From: JBAZHE01 sp041652555
GTDB lineage: Bacteria > Patescibacteriota > Patescibacteriia > Patescibacteriales > WJLG01
Length of the DNA: 7,940 bases
Direction of reading: 5' to 3'
Assembly (NCBI GenBank): GCA_041652555.1
Contig: JBAZHE010000033.1
Location: 1-7,940, forward strand
The notes below the pieces were generated by a model. The model worked only from the letters and a program-made list of their open reading frames with translations, had not been told where the DNA came from and searched no databases. A program made the translations under genes and the position numbers. This document shows positions 1-5,777 of the stretch, one piece after another. Within the stretch, counting starts at the first letter, position 1. The number at the start of each line of letters is the position of its first letter.

Positions 1-20
1 AATTCAAAAAAGTATATCTA

Positions 21-27
21 AGAGAGG
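21..27 (+). promoter_or_regulatory. Shine-Dalgarno-like site of the 61-residue small gene
   Basis: AGAGAGG lies five bases before the ATG at 33. It decides that start, because the same frame stays open to the left edge of the window. The operon genes downstream have no such site. Confidence 0.5.
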
Positions 28-32
28 CGAAT

Positions 33-218
33 ATGAATCAAGCGAATGACAATGCCGCGGTTACAGTTATGGCCTATGGACTTCGACCGGCTAACAGAAA
101 TATGAAGAGCGAGAAGACGGCTATTCTTACGTTTAAGTATGTCTACAAGAAAGCGCCGGTTTCAGCCGACGAATGGGATATCGTGAGGGCGATAGCTTAT
201 TCTGGTGCAAAAAGATAA
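33..218 (+). CDS. Small hypothetical protein, 61 residues
   Basis: I do not recognise this protein. It starts at an ATG with an AGAGAGG Shine-Dalgarno five bases upstream and ends in TAA. It is basic (many Lys and Arg), with no transmembrane segment, signal peptide or cysteine. The middle (about residues 29-38, AILTFKYVYK) looks beta-forming, and the end (residues 46-58, DEWDIVRAIAYSG) looks helical, so a small folded domain is plausible. By hand count 84 of 186 bases are G or C (about 45%), clearly above the AT-rich genes that follow. Codons such as CGA, CCG, GCG and ACG are also used more freely. A large hairpin and a terminator follow, so it ends its own transcription unit and is not part of the sigma-factor operon. 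The composition could mean transfer or a mobile origin. No function is proposed. Confidence 0.55.
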   Translation: MNQANDNAAVTVMAYGLRPANRNMKSEKTAILTFKYVYKKAPVSADEWDIVRAIAYSGAKR

Positions 219-231
219 ATAAATTGCAGAT

Positions 232-268
232 GGGTGCCACAGCTCCGAGTACGGAGACTATGGCACCC
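232..268 (+). other. Long imperfect hairpin after the small gene
   Basis: GGGTGCCA (232-239) pairs with TGGCACCC (261-268). Inside, AG pairs with CT, and CTCCG (243-247) pairs with CGGAG (252-256) around an AGTA loop. The total is about 15 base pairs with one mismatch and one bulged A. No T-run follows on the plus strand, so it is not an intrinsic terminator itself. It may protect the 3' end of the small gene's mRNA, or be a separate structured RNA or repeat. Confidence 0.6.
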
Positions 269-285
269 CCGAAAATATAAGCATA

Positions 286-320
286 AAAAAGTGTCCGAGA
301 AATCGGGTGCTTTTTGCTTT
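286..320 (+). terminator. Rho-independent terminator
   Basis: A 13-bp stem (286-298 with 303-315) closes a GAAA loop. It includes AAAAAG against CTTTTT, TCCGA against TCGGG, and three G-U wobbles at 292/309, 293/308 and 294/307. The T-run of the 3' arm continues into GCTTT. On the minus strand the wobbles become A-C mismatches, so the hairpin should act only on plus-strand transcripts. It separates the small gene from the sigma-factor operon. Confidence 0.82.
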
Positions 321-346
321 AAAATTAGCTGATAGTTTGTATTTAA

Positions 347-376
347 TTGGTATTTTTAGCGGTTTACTGGTATGAT
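347..376 (+). promoter_or_regulatory. Putative housekeeping promoter of the sigma-factor/exporter operon
   Basis: TTGGTA (347-352) is followed by an 18-base spacer and TATGAT (371-376). The -10 box is preceded by TG one base away (368-369), an extended -10 arrangement. Transcription would start near 383, giving a leader of about 30 bases before the ATG at 414. It sits just after the terminator at 286-320, the expected place for an operon promoter. A second -10-like string, TATAAA at 405-410, is only three bases before the ATG and would give an almost leaderless mRNA. Confidence 0.42.
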
Positions 377-413
377 TTTGAAGAAAATAAGCTATTTAAC
401 GTACTATAAATAG

Positions 414-1007
414 ATGACGAATAATAACTTTTCGCCTTTAGCTGATCATAATGAAGAGAGTGATGAAAGTTTAGTAAGACTGACATTGGAAAGTCAGGCT
501 AATTTTGCTTACTTAATAAGGCGTTACAAAGATAAGCTTTTTTATTATATTAAAAGAATTTCTGGGTTTCCAGAAGAAGAAATAGAGGACATATTACAAG
601 ATGTTTTCTTGAAAGTTTATAAAAATTTAAATAGTTTTAACGATGATTCTAAATTTTCTTCTTGGATTTACGGGATAGCTCACAATGAAACTATTAGTGC
701 TTATCGTAAGAAACGCTCTCGTCCGCAAAAAACAGATTTAGAGGTTGATGATGACGGTGTAGAAAAAATTTCTTCTGGTTTTGATTTGGAAAAAGAAATT
801 AGTGACAAGATGACTGGAGAAGAAATTGTGGCCACCTTGCAAGAAATGGAAGATAAATATCGTGAAATTATAGTCCTTAAATTTTTTGAAGGCTTAGATT
901 ATAAAGAAATTTCTGATGTTATAAAAAAACCAATGGGGACGGTTGCCTCTTTAATGAATAGAGCCAAGAAAGAATTTAAGAAAAAATTTGATCAAAATAA
1001 ACTTTAA
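414..1007 (+). CDS. ECF-type RNA polymerase sigma factor (sigma-70 family)
   Basis: This protein directs core RNA polymerase to a specific promoter set. It has 197 residues, typical for an ECF (group 4) sigma factor with only regions 2 and 4. Region 2 spans about residues 20-103. It includes the core-binding helix with EEIEDILQDVFLKVYKNL (55-72) and the -10-recognising stretch KFSSWIYGIAHNETISAYRKKR (80-101). An acidic linker (108-117) follows. Region 4 spans about 138-192, with YREIIVLKFFEGLDYKEIS (149-167) and the helix-turn-helix recognition part MGTVASLMNRAKKEFKK (174-190) that contacts the -35 element. The start is the ATG at 414; no Shine-Dalgarno is visible. It is the first gene of a five-gene operon and ends four bases before the next ATG. 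That tight pairing with a membrane protein is the usual layout for an ECF sigma factor and its anti-sigma partner. No anti-sigma or extra C-terminal domain is fused to it. Confidence 0.93.
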   Translation: MTNNNFSPLADHNEESDESLVRLTLESQANFAYLIRRYKDKLFYYIKRISGFPEEEIEDILQDVFLKVYKNLNSFNDDSKFSSWIYGIAHNETISAYRKKRSRPQKTDLEVDDDGVEKISSGFDLEKEISDKMTGEEIVATLQEMEDKYREIIVLKFFEGLDYKEISDVIKKPMGTVASLMNRAKKEFKKKFDQNKL

Positions 1008-1011
1008 ATAT

Positions 1012-1800
1012 ATGGAAAATAAAAATGATCTTCCGGCTGATTTAGAGAAAGAAGTTATAGAAAAAATAGCAGTGGAAAAAATAAAACCAATTGCTAGATG
1101 GAAAGTTATTTTAAAAAATTGGTTGATTTGGTTTTTGGGCGGAGTTTCAATTTTATTCGGATCTTTGGCTTTCTCTTCTATTTTATATTTTTTTCAGCCG
1201 GGAGAGGTTGAAATTTGGGGACATTCAGGGGCGAACTGGAAAGAATTTTTATTATTTTCTTTGCCTCATTTTTGGTTGATTTTTTTAATACTTTTTCTTT
1301 TGGTTGCCTGGTATTATTTTCGCCACACGCAAAAGGGCTATCGTTATTCTCTTTTTGTTATTTTAGCTATTTCAGTGTTAGCTAGTGTTTTGTTAGGTTC
1401 TTTGCTTTATGGAGCGGGGATGGCAAGGTTGATGGATGATTTTTTGGGTAAGCAAGCTCCTTTTTACGGTGAAATAATAAATCCCAGAGCCAGGTTTTGG
1501 CTTAATCCTGACAATGGCCGTCTTGGTGGTTTAGTAATTAATAAAAAATCAGATGAGGAATTTGTTATATATAATAGAGATTTGGGTGAGTGGCAAATTG
1601 AAACTACTAAATTTTTAGGCGCTTTTGTGCATGAGGGTTATACAATAATTACTGTTGGGGAAAAAATATCAAAAAATCGTTTTCGCGCTGAACAAATATT
1701 TCTTCCTCCTTTGGGCGGAGAATTTTTTCGTCGTGGACAACATTCAGTGCCAATAATGAATGATGATTTTATGATGCCTATGATTTTTATAAATAAATAA
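1012..1800 (+). CDS. Three-TM membrane protein, probable anti-sigma factor or sensor partner
   Basis: The protein has 262 residues from the ATG at 1012, four bases after the sigma-factor stop. A TTG at 988 in the same frame would overlap the sigma gene and is less likely. An N-terminal charged, helical stretch of about 35 residues (Glu/Lys-rich) is likely cytoplasmic. Three hydrophobic segments follow at about 37-61, 79-103 and 112-136. A soluble C-terminal part of roughly 125 residues is predicted outside the membrane and contains PRARFWLNPDNGRLGGLVI (158-176). HTQKGYRY (105-112) forms the short loop between TM2 and TM3. I see no zinc-binding HxxxCxxC anti-sigma motif and no named domain. 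The anti-sigma role rests on position, topology and the cytoplasmic helical N-terminus; a sensor or accessory subunit of the exporter is the alternative. No Shine-Dalgarno is visible. Confidence 0.72.
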   Translation: MENKNDLPADLEKEVIEKIAVEKIKPIARWKVILKNWLIWFLGGVSILFGSLAFSSILYFFQPGEVEIWGHSGANWKEFLLFSLPHFWLIFLILFLLVAWYYFRHTQKGYRYSLFVILAISVLASVLLGSLLYGAGMARLMDDFLGKQAPFYGEIINPRARFWLNPDNGRLGGLVINKKSDEEFVIYNRDLGEWQIETTKFLGAFVHEGYTIITVGEKISKNRFRAEQIFLPPLGGEFFRRGQHSVPIMNDDFMMPMIFINK

Positions 1801-1812
1801 TCTAAAATAATT

Positions 1813-3234
1813 ATGAAAGTAAGTATTACAGGAATTTTAAAAAGAAAAAAGACTTTATTTTTTGTCGTCTTTTTGATAGGAGTTGTTGCGACGGCTATTA
1901 TTTGGCGTCCTTGGGTAAAGGGAGCCGAGGCCTCTTCGTATATTCTAGGCACGGTTGCTAAAGGGGATTTGTCCACAACAGTTTCGGGTTCTGGGCAAGT
2001 TTCAGTTTTAAAAAGTGTAAATATTACACCGGAAACTTCTGGTAAAATTGTTTCGGTTAAGGTAAAAAATGGTCAAGATGTAAAATCCGGAAGTGTTATA
2101 GCTATTATTGACCAGCGCGATGCCGCTTCTGATTTGTCACGTGCACGAGCCTCACTTTTATCAGCCCAAGCAAGTTATGACAAGACAATTGCTGGAGTTG
2201 TTGGTGATGATCTTAAGCTTTATAAATTAAGTTTAGAATCTTCTCAAGCTTCTTATGATTCAGCGGTCAAGGATTTGGAAACTGTAAAAAGAACAACTCA
2301 AGAATCAGTTAAACAAGCCGAAGAAACTTTAGCTGATTTAATTGACGAATCTCCAAGCTCTGTAAATAATGACAGGGCTCAATTATTGGTAACTCTTGAT
2401 TCAAAAATTTCTTCAGCTAGAAGTAGTTTAGATAAAATGAAACGTCTTTTGGAAAATGATGACGCAGAAAATTCTTTGTCAGTTTTTAATTATAGTTATT
2501 TAAATGCAGCTGATAATGATTATCAGAACACCAAAGACCTTTTATCTGGAGTACAAAATGATTTAGCAGTCGCTAAGTCTTTGCGAAGCGATCAAAATTT
2601 ACAAGCAGTTGTTAATTCAGTTATAGATTTATTAAGAGGAACAGCTGATACGGCTAGCAATCTTTTTTCTGCTTTAGAGAATAGTTCTCCTACAATTGAT
2701 TTTTCTCAATCAGAAATAGACTCTAATAAAACTTCAATGAGTTCAGAATTAAGTTCTTTAAATACTTCAATTGTAACTGTGCAAACAGCTTGGCAAACTT
2801 TAAAAGATGATGCAAAAGAAGCACAAAATGATTTGGAAGATGCTAAGCTTTCTGCTGATCAAAGTATTGAGTCAGCTCAATCTAAAATAGACAGTGCTTG
2901 GCGTTCTTTGGAAACAGCTAAAGTTCAGTATGAAAAAAATATTGCTCCTCCAACTGCTGAAGAAATTGCTTCAGCTAAATCATCTCTTCTTTCTGCGCAG
3001 GCTTTGGTTCGTAGTGCACAGACAGCTTATGAGAAAACCGTTGTCAAAGCGCTTCTGGATGGCAAATTAGATGGTTTTGAAACAGTGGTTGGCGATCAAG
3101 TTGGTCAGAGTTCTATTGGTACAATAATGACTGATCAAAAAATAGCAGTAATTCCTTTTAATGAAGTTGATACAGCCAAGATTAAAGTTGGGCAGTCAGC
3201 CAAATTAACTTTTGATGCTATTGAAGATATATAA
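1813..3234 (+). CDS. HlyD/MacA-type membrane fusion protein, N-terminal part (ended by in-frame TAA)
   Basis: This is the periplasmic-adaptor class subunit of a MacAB-type ABC exporter, anchored in the membrane and reaching outward. This part has 473 residues. A single N-terminal TM anchor lies at about 14-31. The first half of the lipoyl/biotinyl-like domain follows (about 44-100, with the PETSGKIVSVKVKNGQDVKSG block at 73-93). A very long Ala/Ser/Asp/Lys coiled coil runs from about 104 to 408, with APP breaking it near 379. The second lipoyl half (409-440) has ALLDG where the family usually has AP(F/I)DG. The start of the beta-barrel domain ends abruptly at LTFDAIEDI. TAA at 3232 stops it there, while family members continue through this strand. 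The frame resumes without a shift and encodes the missing remainder up to 3711, so the intact ancestor had about 632 codons, much longer than MacA of E. coli (about 370). Start ATG is 12 bases after the previous stop, with no Shine-Dalgarno. Confidence 0.85.
   Translation: MKVSITGILKRKKTLFFVVFLIGVVATAIIWRPWVKGAEASSYILGTVAKGDLSTTVSGSGQVSVLKSVNITPETSGKIVSVKVKNGQDVKSGSVIAIIDQRDAASDLSRARASLLSAQASYDKTIAGVVGDDLKLYKLSLESSQASYDSAVKDLETVKRTTQESVKQAEETLADLIDESPSSVNNDRAQLLVTLDSKISSARSSLDKMKRLLENDDAENSLSVFNYSYLNAADNDYQNTKDLLSGVQNDLAVAKSLRSDQNLQAVVNSVIDLLRGTADTASNLFSALENSSPTIDFSQSEIDSNKTSMSSELSSLNTSIVTVQTAWQTLKDDAKEAQNDLEDAKLSADQSIESAQSKIDSAWRSLETAKVQYEKNIAPPTAEEIASAKSSLLSAQALVRSAQTAYEKTVVKALLDGKLDGFETVVGDQVGQSSIGTIMTDQKIAVIPFNEVDTAKIKVGQSAKLTFDAIEDI
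3232..3234 (+). other. In-frame TAA interrupting the membrane fusion protein gene
   Basis: Codons run GAT ATA TAA ATT AAA GGA in one frame. The residues before (LTFDAIEDI) and after (IKGKVIEVAS) join as a continuous beta-barrel segment of the kind seen in HlyD/MacA proteins, with exactly one codon lost to the stop. A single base change from TCA, TTA, AAA, CAA or GAA would produce it. All the neighbouring genes that end in TAA use it as a true stop. Confidence 0.88.
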
Positions 3235-3255
3235 ATTAAAGGAAAAGTAATAGAA

Positions 3256-3711
3256 GTGGCCTCTACTGGGAAAGTCAATCAGGGGATTGTTAATTATGAT
3301 GTAAAAATTTCTTTAGATGAAGCAGATGAAAGAATAAAAACAGAAATGAGCGTTTCGGCGGTAATAACTGTAGAAACAAAAACTGGAATTTTATTAGTTC
3401 CAAGTGAAGTAGTAAAATCACAAGGCGAGACTTGCTATGTGGAGATTCCACTAGATATTTCTAGTGACTCTCCTCAAGACAATAAAGCGCCTTATACTGG
3501 TGGAGTAACTAGAAAAATAGTTTCTATTGGAATTTCCGATGATACTTATACCGAAATAACTAACGGCGTTAATGACGGAGAAAAAGTTGTGCAAAAGACG
3601 ATTACAGTTTCAACAAAACCTAGCACAACTTCTACGAATAAAGCCGGAAGCAATAATAGTGCTAATGTAATGAGAATGGGCGGACAGTTCACCGGAGGGT
3701 TTGGGAGATAA
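3256..3711 (+). CDS. Membrane fusion protein, C-terminal part (detached by upstream TAA)
   Basis: This is the downstream remainder of the HlyD/MacA-type protein, in the same frame as the upstream part. It is open from 3235; the first possible start is GTG at 3256, giving 151 residues. It holds the rest of the beta-barrel domain (NQGIVNYDVKISLDEADERI at about 8-27, then KTEMSVSAVI) and the membrane-proximal domain (LLVPSEVVKSQGETCYVEI at 46-64, then VSIGISDDTYTEITNGVNDGEKVV). It ends with a Ser/Thr/Asn/Gly-rich tail. Without the N-terminal half it has no membrane anchor and no lipoyl or coiled-coil domain, so it cannot act as an adaptor alone. AAAGGA at 3238-3243, 12 bases before the GTG, could allow re-initiation. 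The absence of other damage suggests the stop is recent, an assembly or sequencing error, or is tolerated. It ends 15 bases before the ATPase gene. Confidence 0.7.
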   Translation: MASTGKVNQGIVNYDVKISLDEADERIKTEMSVSAVITVETKTGILLVPSEVVKSQGETCYVEIPLDISSDSPQDNKAPYTGGVTRKIVSIGISDDTYTEITNGVNDGEKVVQKTITVSTKPSTTSTNKAGSNNSANVMRMGGQFTGGFGR

Positions 3712-3726
3712 TTTTTTAAAAATAAA

Positions 3727-4395
3727 ATGTTAGAATTAAAAAATATTACTAAGTCTTATTTTAATGGTGATGTTGAAACTCAGGTTTTGAAGGGGGTTTC
3801 TTTTAGAATTAATGATGGGGAATTTGTGGCGATTATTGGGCCGTCGGGGTCGGGAAAATCAACTATTATGAATATTATTGGTTGTCTTGATTCTCCTAGT
3901 TCTGGGGAGTATTTTATTGACAATAATGATATTGCGAAGCTTTCTGATGATGAATTGGCGATTGTTCGTCGGCAGAGGATTGGTTTTGTTTTTCAGTCAT
4001 TTAATCTTTTGCCACGCGCGACAGTGATGCGTAATGTTGTCTTGCCTTTAGTTTACGGAGAAGTGCCTTTAAAGGATCGTCAAGGGTTGGCGGAAAAAGC
4101 CTTGGCTTCGGCCGGATTAGATAAAGAGCATTGGTATCATTTGTCTAATCAATTATCTGGTGGACAAATGCAAAGAGTGGCGATTGCGCGCGCTTTGGTT
4201 GATAACCCTTCTATTATTTTAGCTGATGAGCCAACCGGAAATCTTGATTCTAAAACCGGGAAAATAGTTTTGGAAACTTTTAAGCGCCTTAATCGTGAGG
4301 AAAAAAGAACTATAGTTTTAATTACGCACGATATGGAAGTAGCCAAAAATGCGGACAGAATTATTTCAATAAAAGACGGATTATTAATGAATTAA
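3727..4395 (+). CDS. ABC transporter ATPase, MacB/LolD class
   Basis: This is the cytoplasmic nucleotide-binding subunit that powers the exporter encoded around it. It has 222 residues, the usual length for a stand-alone LolD/MacB-N type ATPase. All motifs are intact: Walker A GPSGSGKST (38-46), Q-loop Gln90 in FVFQSFNLLP, signature LSGGQ (143-147), Walker B IILADE (163-168) with the catalytic Glu168, D-loop NLDS (172-175) and H-loop His201 in ITHD. The FQSFNLLPRATVMRNVVLPL and ADEPTGNLD stretches are characteristic of the MacB/LolD/FtsE group rather than of importers. Start ATG is 15 bases after the fusion-protein stop. The leader is A/T only, without a Shine-Dalgarno. The permease is a separate gene, unlike MacB of E. 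coli where both parts are fused. The exported substrate cannot be read from the sequence. Confidence 0.95.
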   Translation: MLELKNITKSYFNGDVETQVLKGVSFRINDGEFVAIIGPSGSGKSTIMNIIGCLDSPSSGEYFIDNNDIAKLSDDELAIVRRQRIGFVFQSFNLLPRATVMRNVVLPLVYGEVPLKDRQGLAEKALASAGLDKEHWYHLSNQLSGGQMQRVAIARALVDNPSIILADEPTGNLDSKTGKIVLETFKRLNREEKRTIVLITHDMEVAKNADRIISIKDGLLMN

Positions 4396-4430
4396 ATTTA
4401 TTTTAGTAATTTTTATCAAAATATTTTTTT

Positions 4431-5657
4431 ATGCTTTTAGGTGATTTGTTTTCCGAGACATATAGTGCAATTATTTCTAATAAAACCCGAACTGGTTTAA
4501 CTGTTTTGGGTATTGTGATTGGTATTGCTTCAGTTATTGCTATGGTTTCTATTGGAGCTGGCGCACAAAGCTCTATTGAAGAAAATATCCAAGCGATTGG
4601 CTCTAATTTGTTAATGGTAACACCCAGTGCACAACGTGGTGTTGGAACTCAGATTAGAAGTGGACAGGGATCGGCTAAAACTTTAACTATTGAAGATGCT
4701 GACGCCATAGGAAATGATGTCTTAGGAGTAGAAGCAGTCGCTGCTGAGACTTCTAATCGCTATCAAGTTAAACAAAAAGCCAATAATACTAATACGAGCA
4801 TAATCGGTGTTACGTCAAATTATACAATAGTCAGAAATATTCCGGTCGCTGATGGGGTATTCTTTACTTCAGCTCAAAACGCAAATGCTGCTAAAGTAGC
4901 TGTTTTAGGGCCGACTACTAGAGACGATTTGTTTGGAGAAAATTCTGAGGATTATTTAGGTAAAACTATTCGTATTAATTCTATTGATTTTAAAGTTATT
5001 GGTTTAACTGAGGCTAAGGGTGGTAGTGGCTTTTCTAATCAAGACGATAGAATCTATATTCCGATTAATACAGCACAAAGATTACTTACTGGTGATAAAA
5101 GTGTTTCTACAATAAGTGTTTCAGCTGCTGATTCAAAAAATCTTCCAGTTGTTCAAAATAATATACAAGAATTATTATTAAAAAGACATAATATAACAGA
5201 CTTGACCGCGGCTGATTTTAGTATTTTAAATCAAGCTGATATTGTTGCCACTGCTTCTTCAGTAACTGGAACTTTCACAATGTTGTTAGCGGCTATTGCC
5301 GGTATTTCACTTTTGGTTGGTGGTATTGGTATTATGAATATGATGTTAACCACTGTAACTGAGCGCACGCGCGAAATCGGTTTACGCAAAGCAATTGGCG
5401 CTAAACGTGGTGATATTAGTTGGCAATTTTTAACCGAGTCGGTGATGATAACTTTTTTGGGCGGACTCTTTGGAGTAGCTTTGGGGTGGGGGGTGTCATT
5501 AATAATTACCAAATTTTTTAACGTAAACACGGTTGTTTCTTATTCTTCTATATTTTTAGCCTTTTGCGTTTCCGCCGGCATCGGCATAATTTTTGGTTAT
5601 TATCCAGCTCGTCGAGCAGCACGTCTGAATCCGATTGATTGTTTGCGGTACGAATGA
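4431..5657 (+). CDS. ABC transporter permease, MacB/FtsX family
   Basis: This is the membrane subunit of the exporter, 408 residues with the standard four-TM MacB layout. TM1 spans about 22-42 (GLTVLGIVIGIASVIAMVSI) after the family's N-terminal SNKTRTGLT. A large extracytoplasmic MacB_PCD-type domain fills about 46-280. TM2 spans about 284-308, TM3 338-359 and TM4 370-391. The cytoplasmic loop ERTREIGLRKAIGAKRGDI (311-329) is the coupling segment that contacts the ATPase. The C-terminal YYPARRAARLNPIDCLRYE (390-408) is the classic end of this family. It appears complete and undamaged, so the pump core is intact even though the fusion-protein gene is interrupted. MacB-type permeases use mechanotransmission to push substrates from the outer face of the membrane. 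It lies 35 bases after the ATPase gene and is the last gene of the operon. It ends in TGA, the only TGA stop seen here. Confidence 0.95.
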   Translation: MLLGDLFSETYSAIISNKTRTGLTVLGIVIGIASVIAMVSIGAGAQSSIEENIQAIGSNLLMVTPSAQRGVGTQIRSGQGSAKTLTIEDADAIGNDVLGVEAVAAETSNRYQVKQKANNTNTSIIGVTSNYTIVRNIPVADGVFFTSAQNANAAKVAVLGPTTRDDLFGENSEDYLGKTIRINSIDFKVIGLTEAKGGSGFSNQDDRIYIPINTAQRLLTGDKSVSTISVSAADSKNLPVVQNNIQELLLKRHNITDLTAADFSILNQADIVATASSVTGTFTMLLAAIAGISLLVGGIGIMNMMLTTVTERTREIGLRKAIGAKRGDISWQFLTESVMITFLGGLFGVALGWGVSLIITKFFNVNTVVSYSSIFLAFCVSAGIGIIFGYYPARRAARLNPIDCLRYE

Positions 5658-5660
5658 AAT

Positions 5661-5707
5661 CCCCTCTAGAAAGAGGGGTGGCTTGGTACTCCAAGACGGG
5701 GTGTGTT
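5661..5707 (+). repeat. Compound hairpin element in the operon's 3' region
   Basis: CCCCTCT (5661-5667) pairs with AGAGGGG (5672-5678) around AGAA. CTTGG (5682-5686) pairs with CCAAG (5691-5695) around TACT. The second hairpin is flanked by two GGGGTG copies (5675-5680 and 5698-5703). No T-run follows directly, so it is not a standard terminator. From memory, intergenic repeats of the form hairpin, GGGGTGGC, variable hairpin, GACGGGGTGTGTT are common in several bacterial groups, including CPR genomes; only one copy is in this window. It may also protect the 3' end of the operon mRNA. Confidence 0.5.
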
Positions 5708-5733
5708 ATTCCTTGGTTGTTAAAATATTTTTC

Positions 5734-5770
5734 AAATAAAATAGCGGATGCCCTGTAAAAGAGCTTCCGC
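5734..5770 (-). terminator. Rho-independent terminator for the minus-strand gene
   Basis: On the minus strand, GCGGAAGC (5770-5763) pairs with GCATCCGC (5751-5744), with one mismatch and an 11-base loop. The T-rich stretch TATTTTATTT follows (5743-5734). It begins eight bases after the stop of the 161-residue minus-strand gene, the right place and direction. Confidence 0.62.
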
Positions 5771-5777
5771 CTGTGAA

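Noticed and set aside
988..1011. TTG start for the three-TM protein
   Set aside because: It would overlap the sigma gene by 20 bases. The ATG at 1012, four bases after the sigma stop, is a better start and gives a sensible charged N-terminus.
1638..1976. Minus-strand open frame of 112 codons
   Set aside because: It lies antisense across the end of the membrane protein gene and the start of the fusion protein gene, has no recognisable domain, and both plus-strand genes are well supported.
3232..3256. Frameshift or programmed frameshifting in the fusion protein
   Set aside because: Both halves are in the same frame and no slippery run is needed; only a stop codon intervenes.
4149..4346. Minus-strand open frame of 65 codons
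   Set aside because: It lies entirely within the ABC ATPase gene, whose motifs are certain.
5231..5530. Minus-strand open frame of 99 codons
   Set aside because: It is antisense to the conserved TM and coupling-loop part of the permease.
3232..5657. Alternative genetic code as the explanation of the internal stop
   Set aside because: The known CPR recoding is TGA to Gly, but this stop is TAA. TAA ends several genes here correctly, and TGA is a normal stop for the permease.
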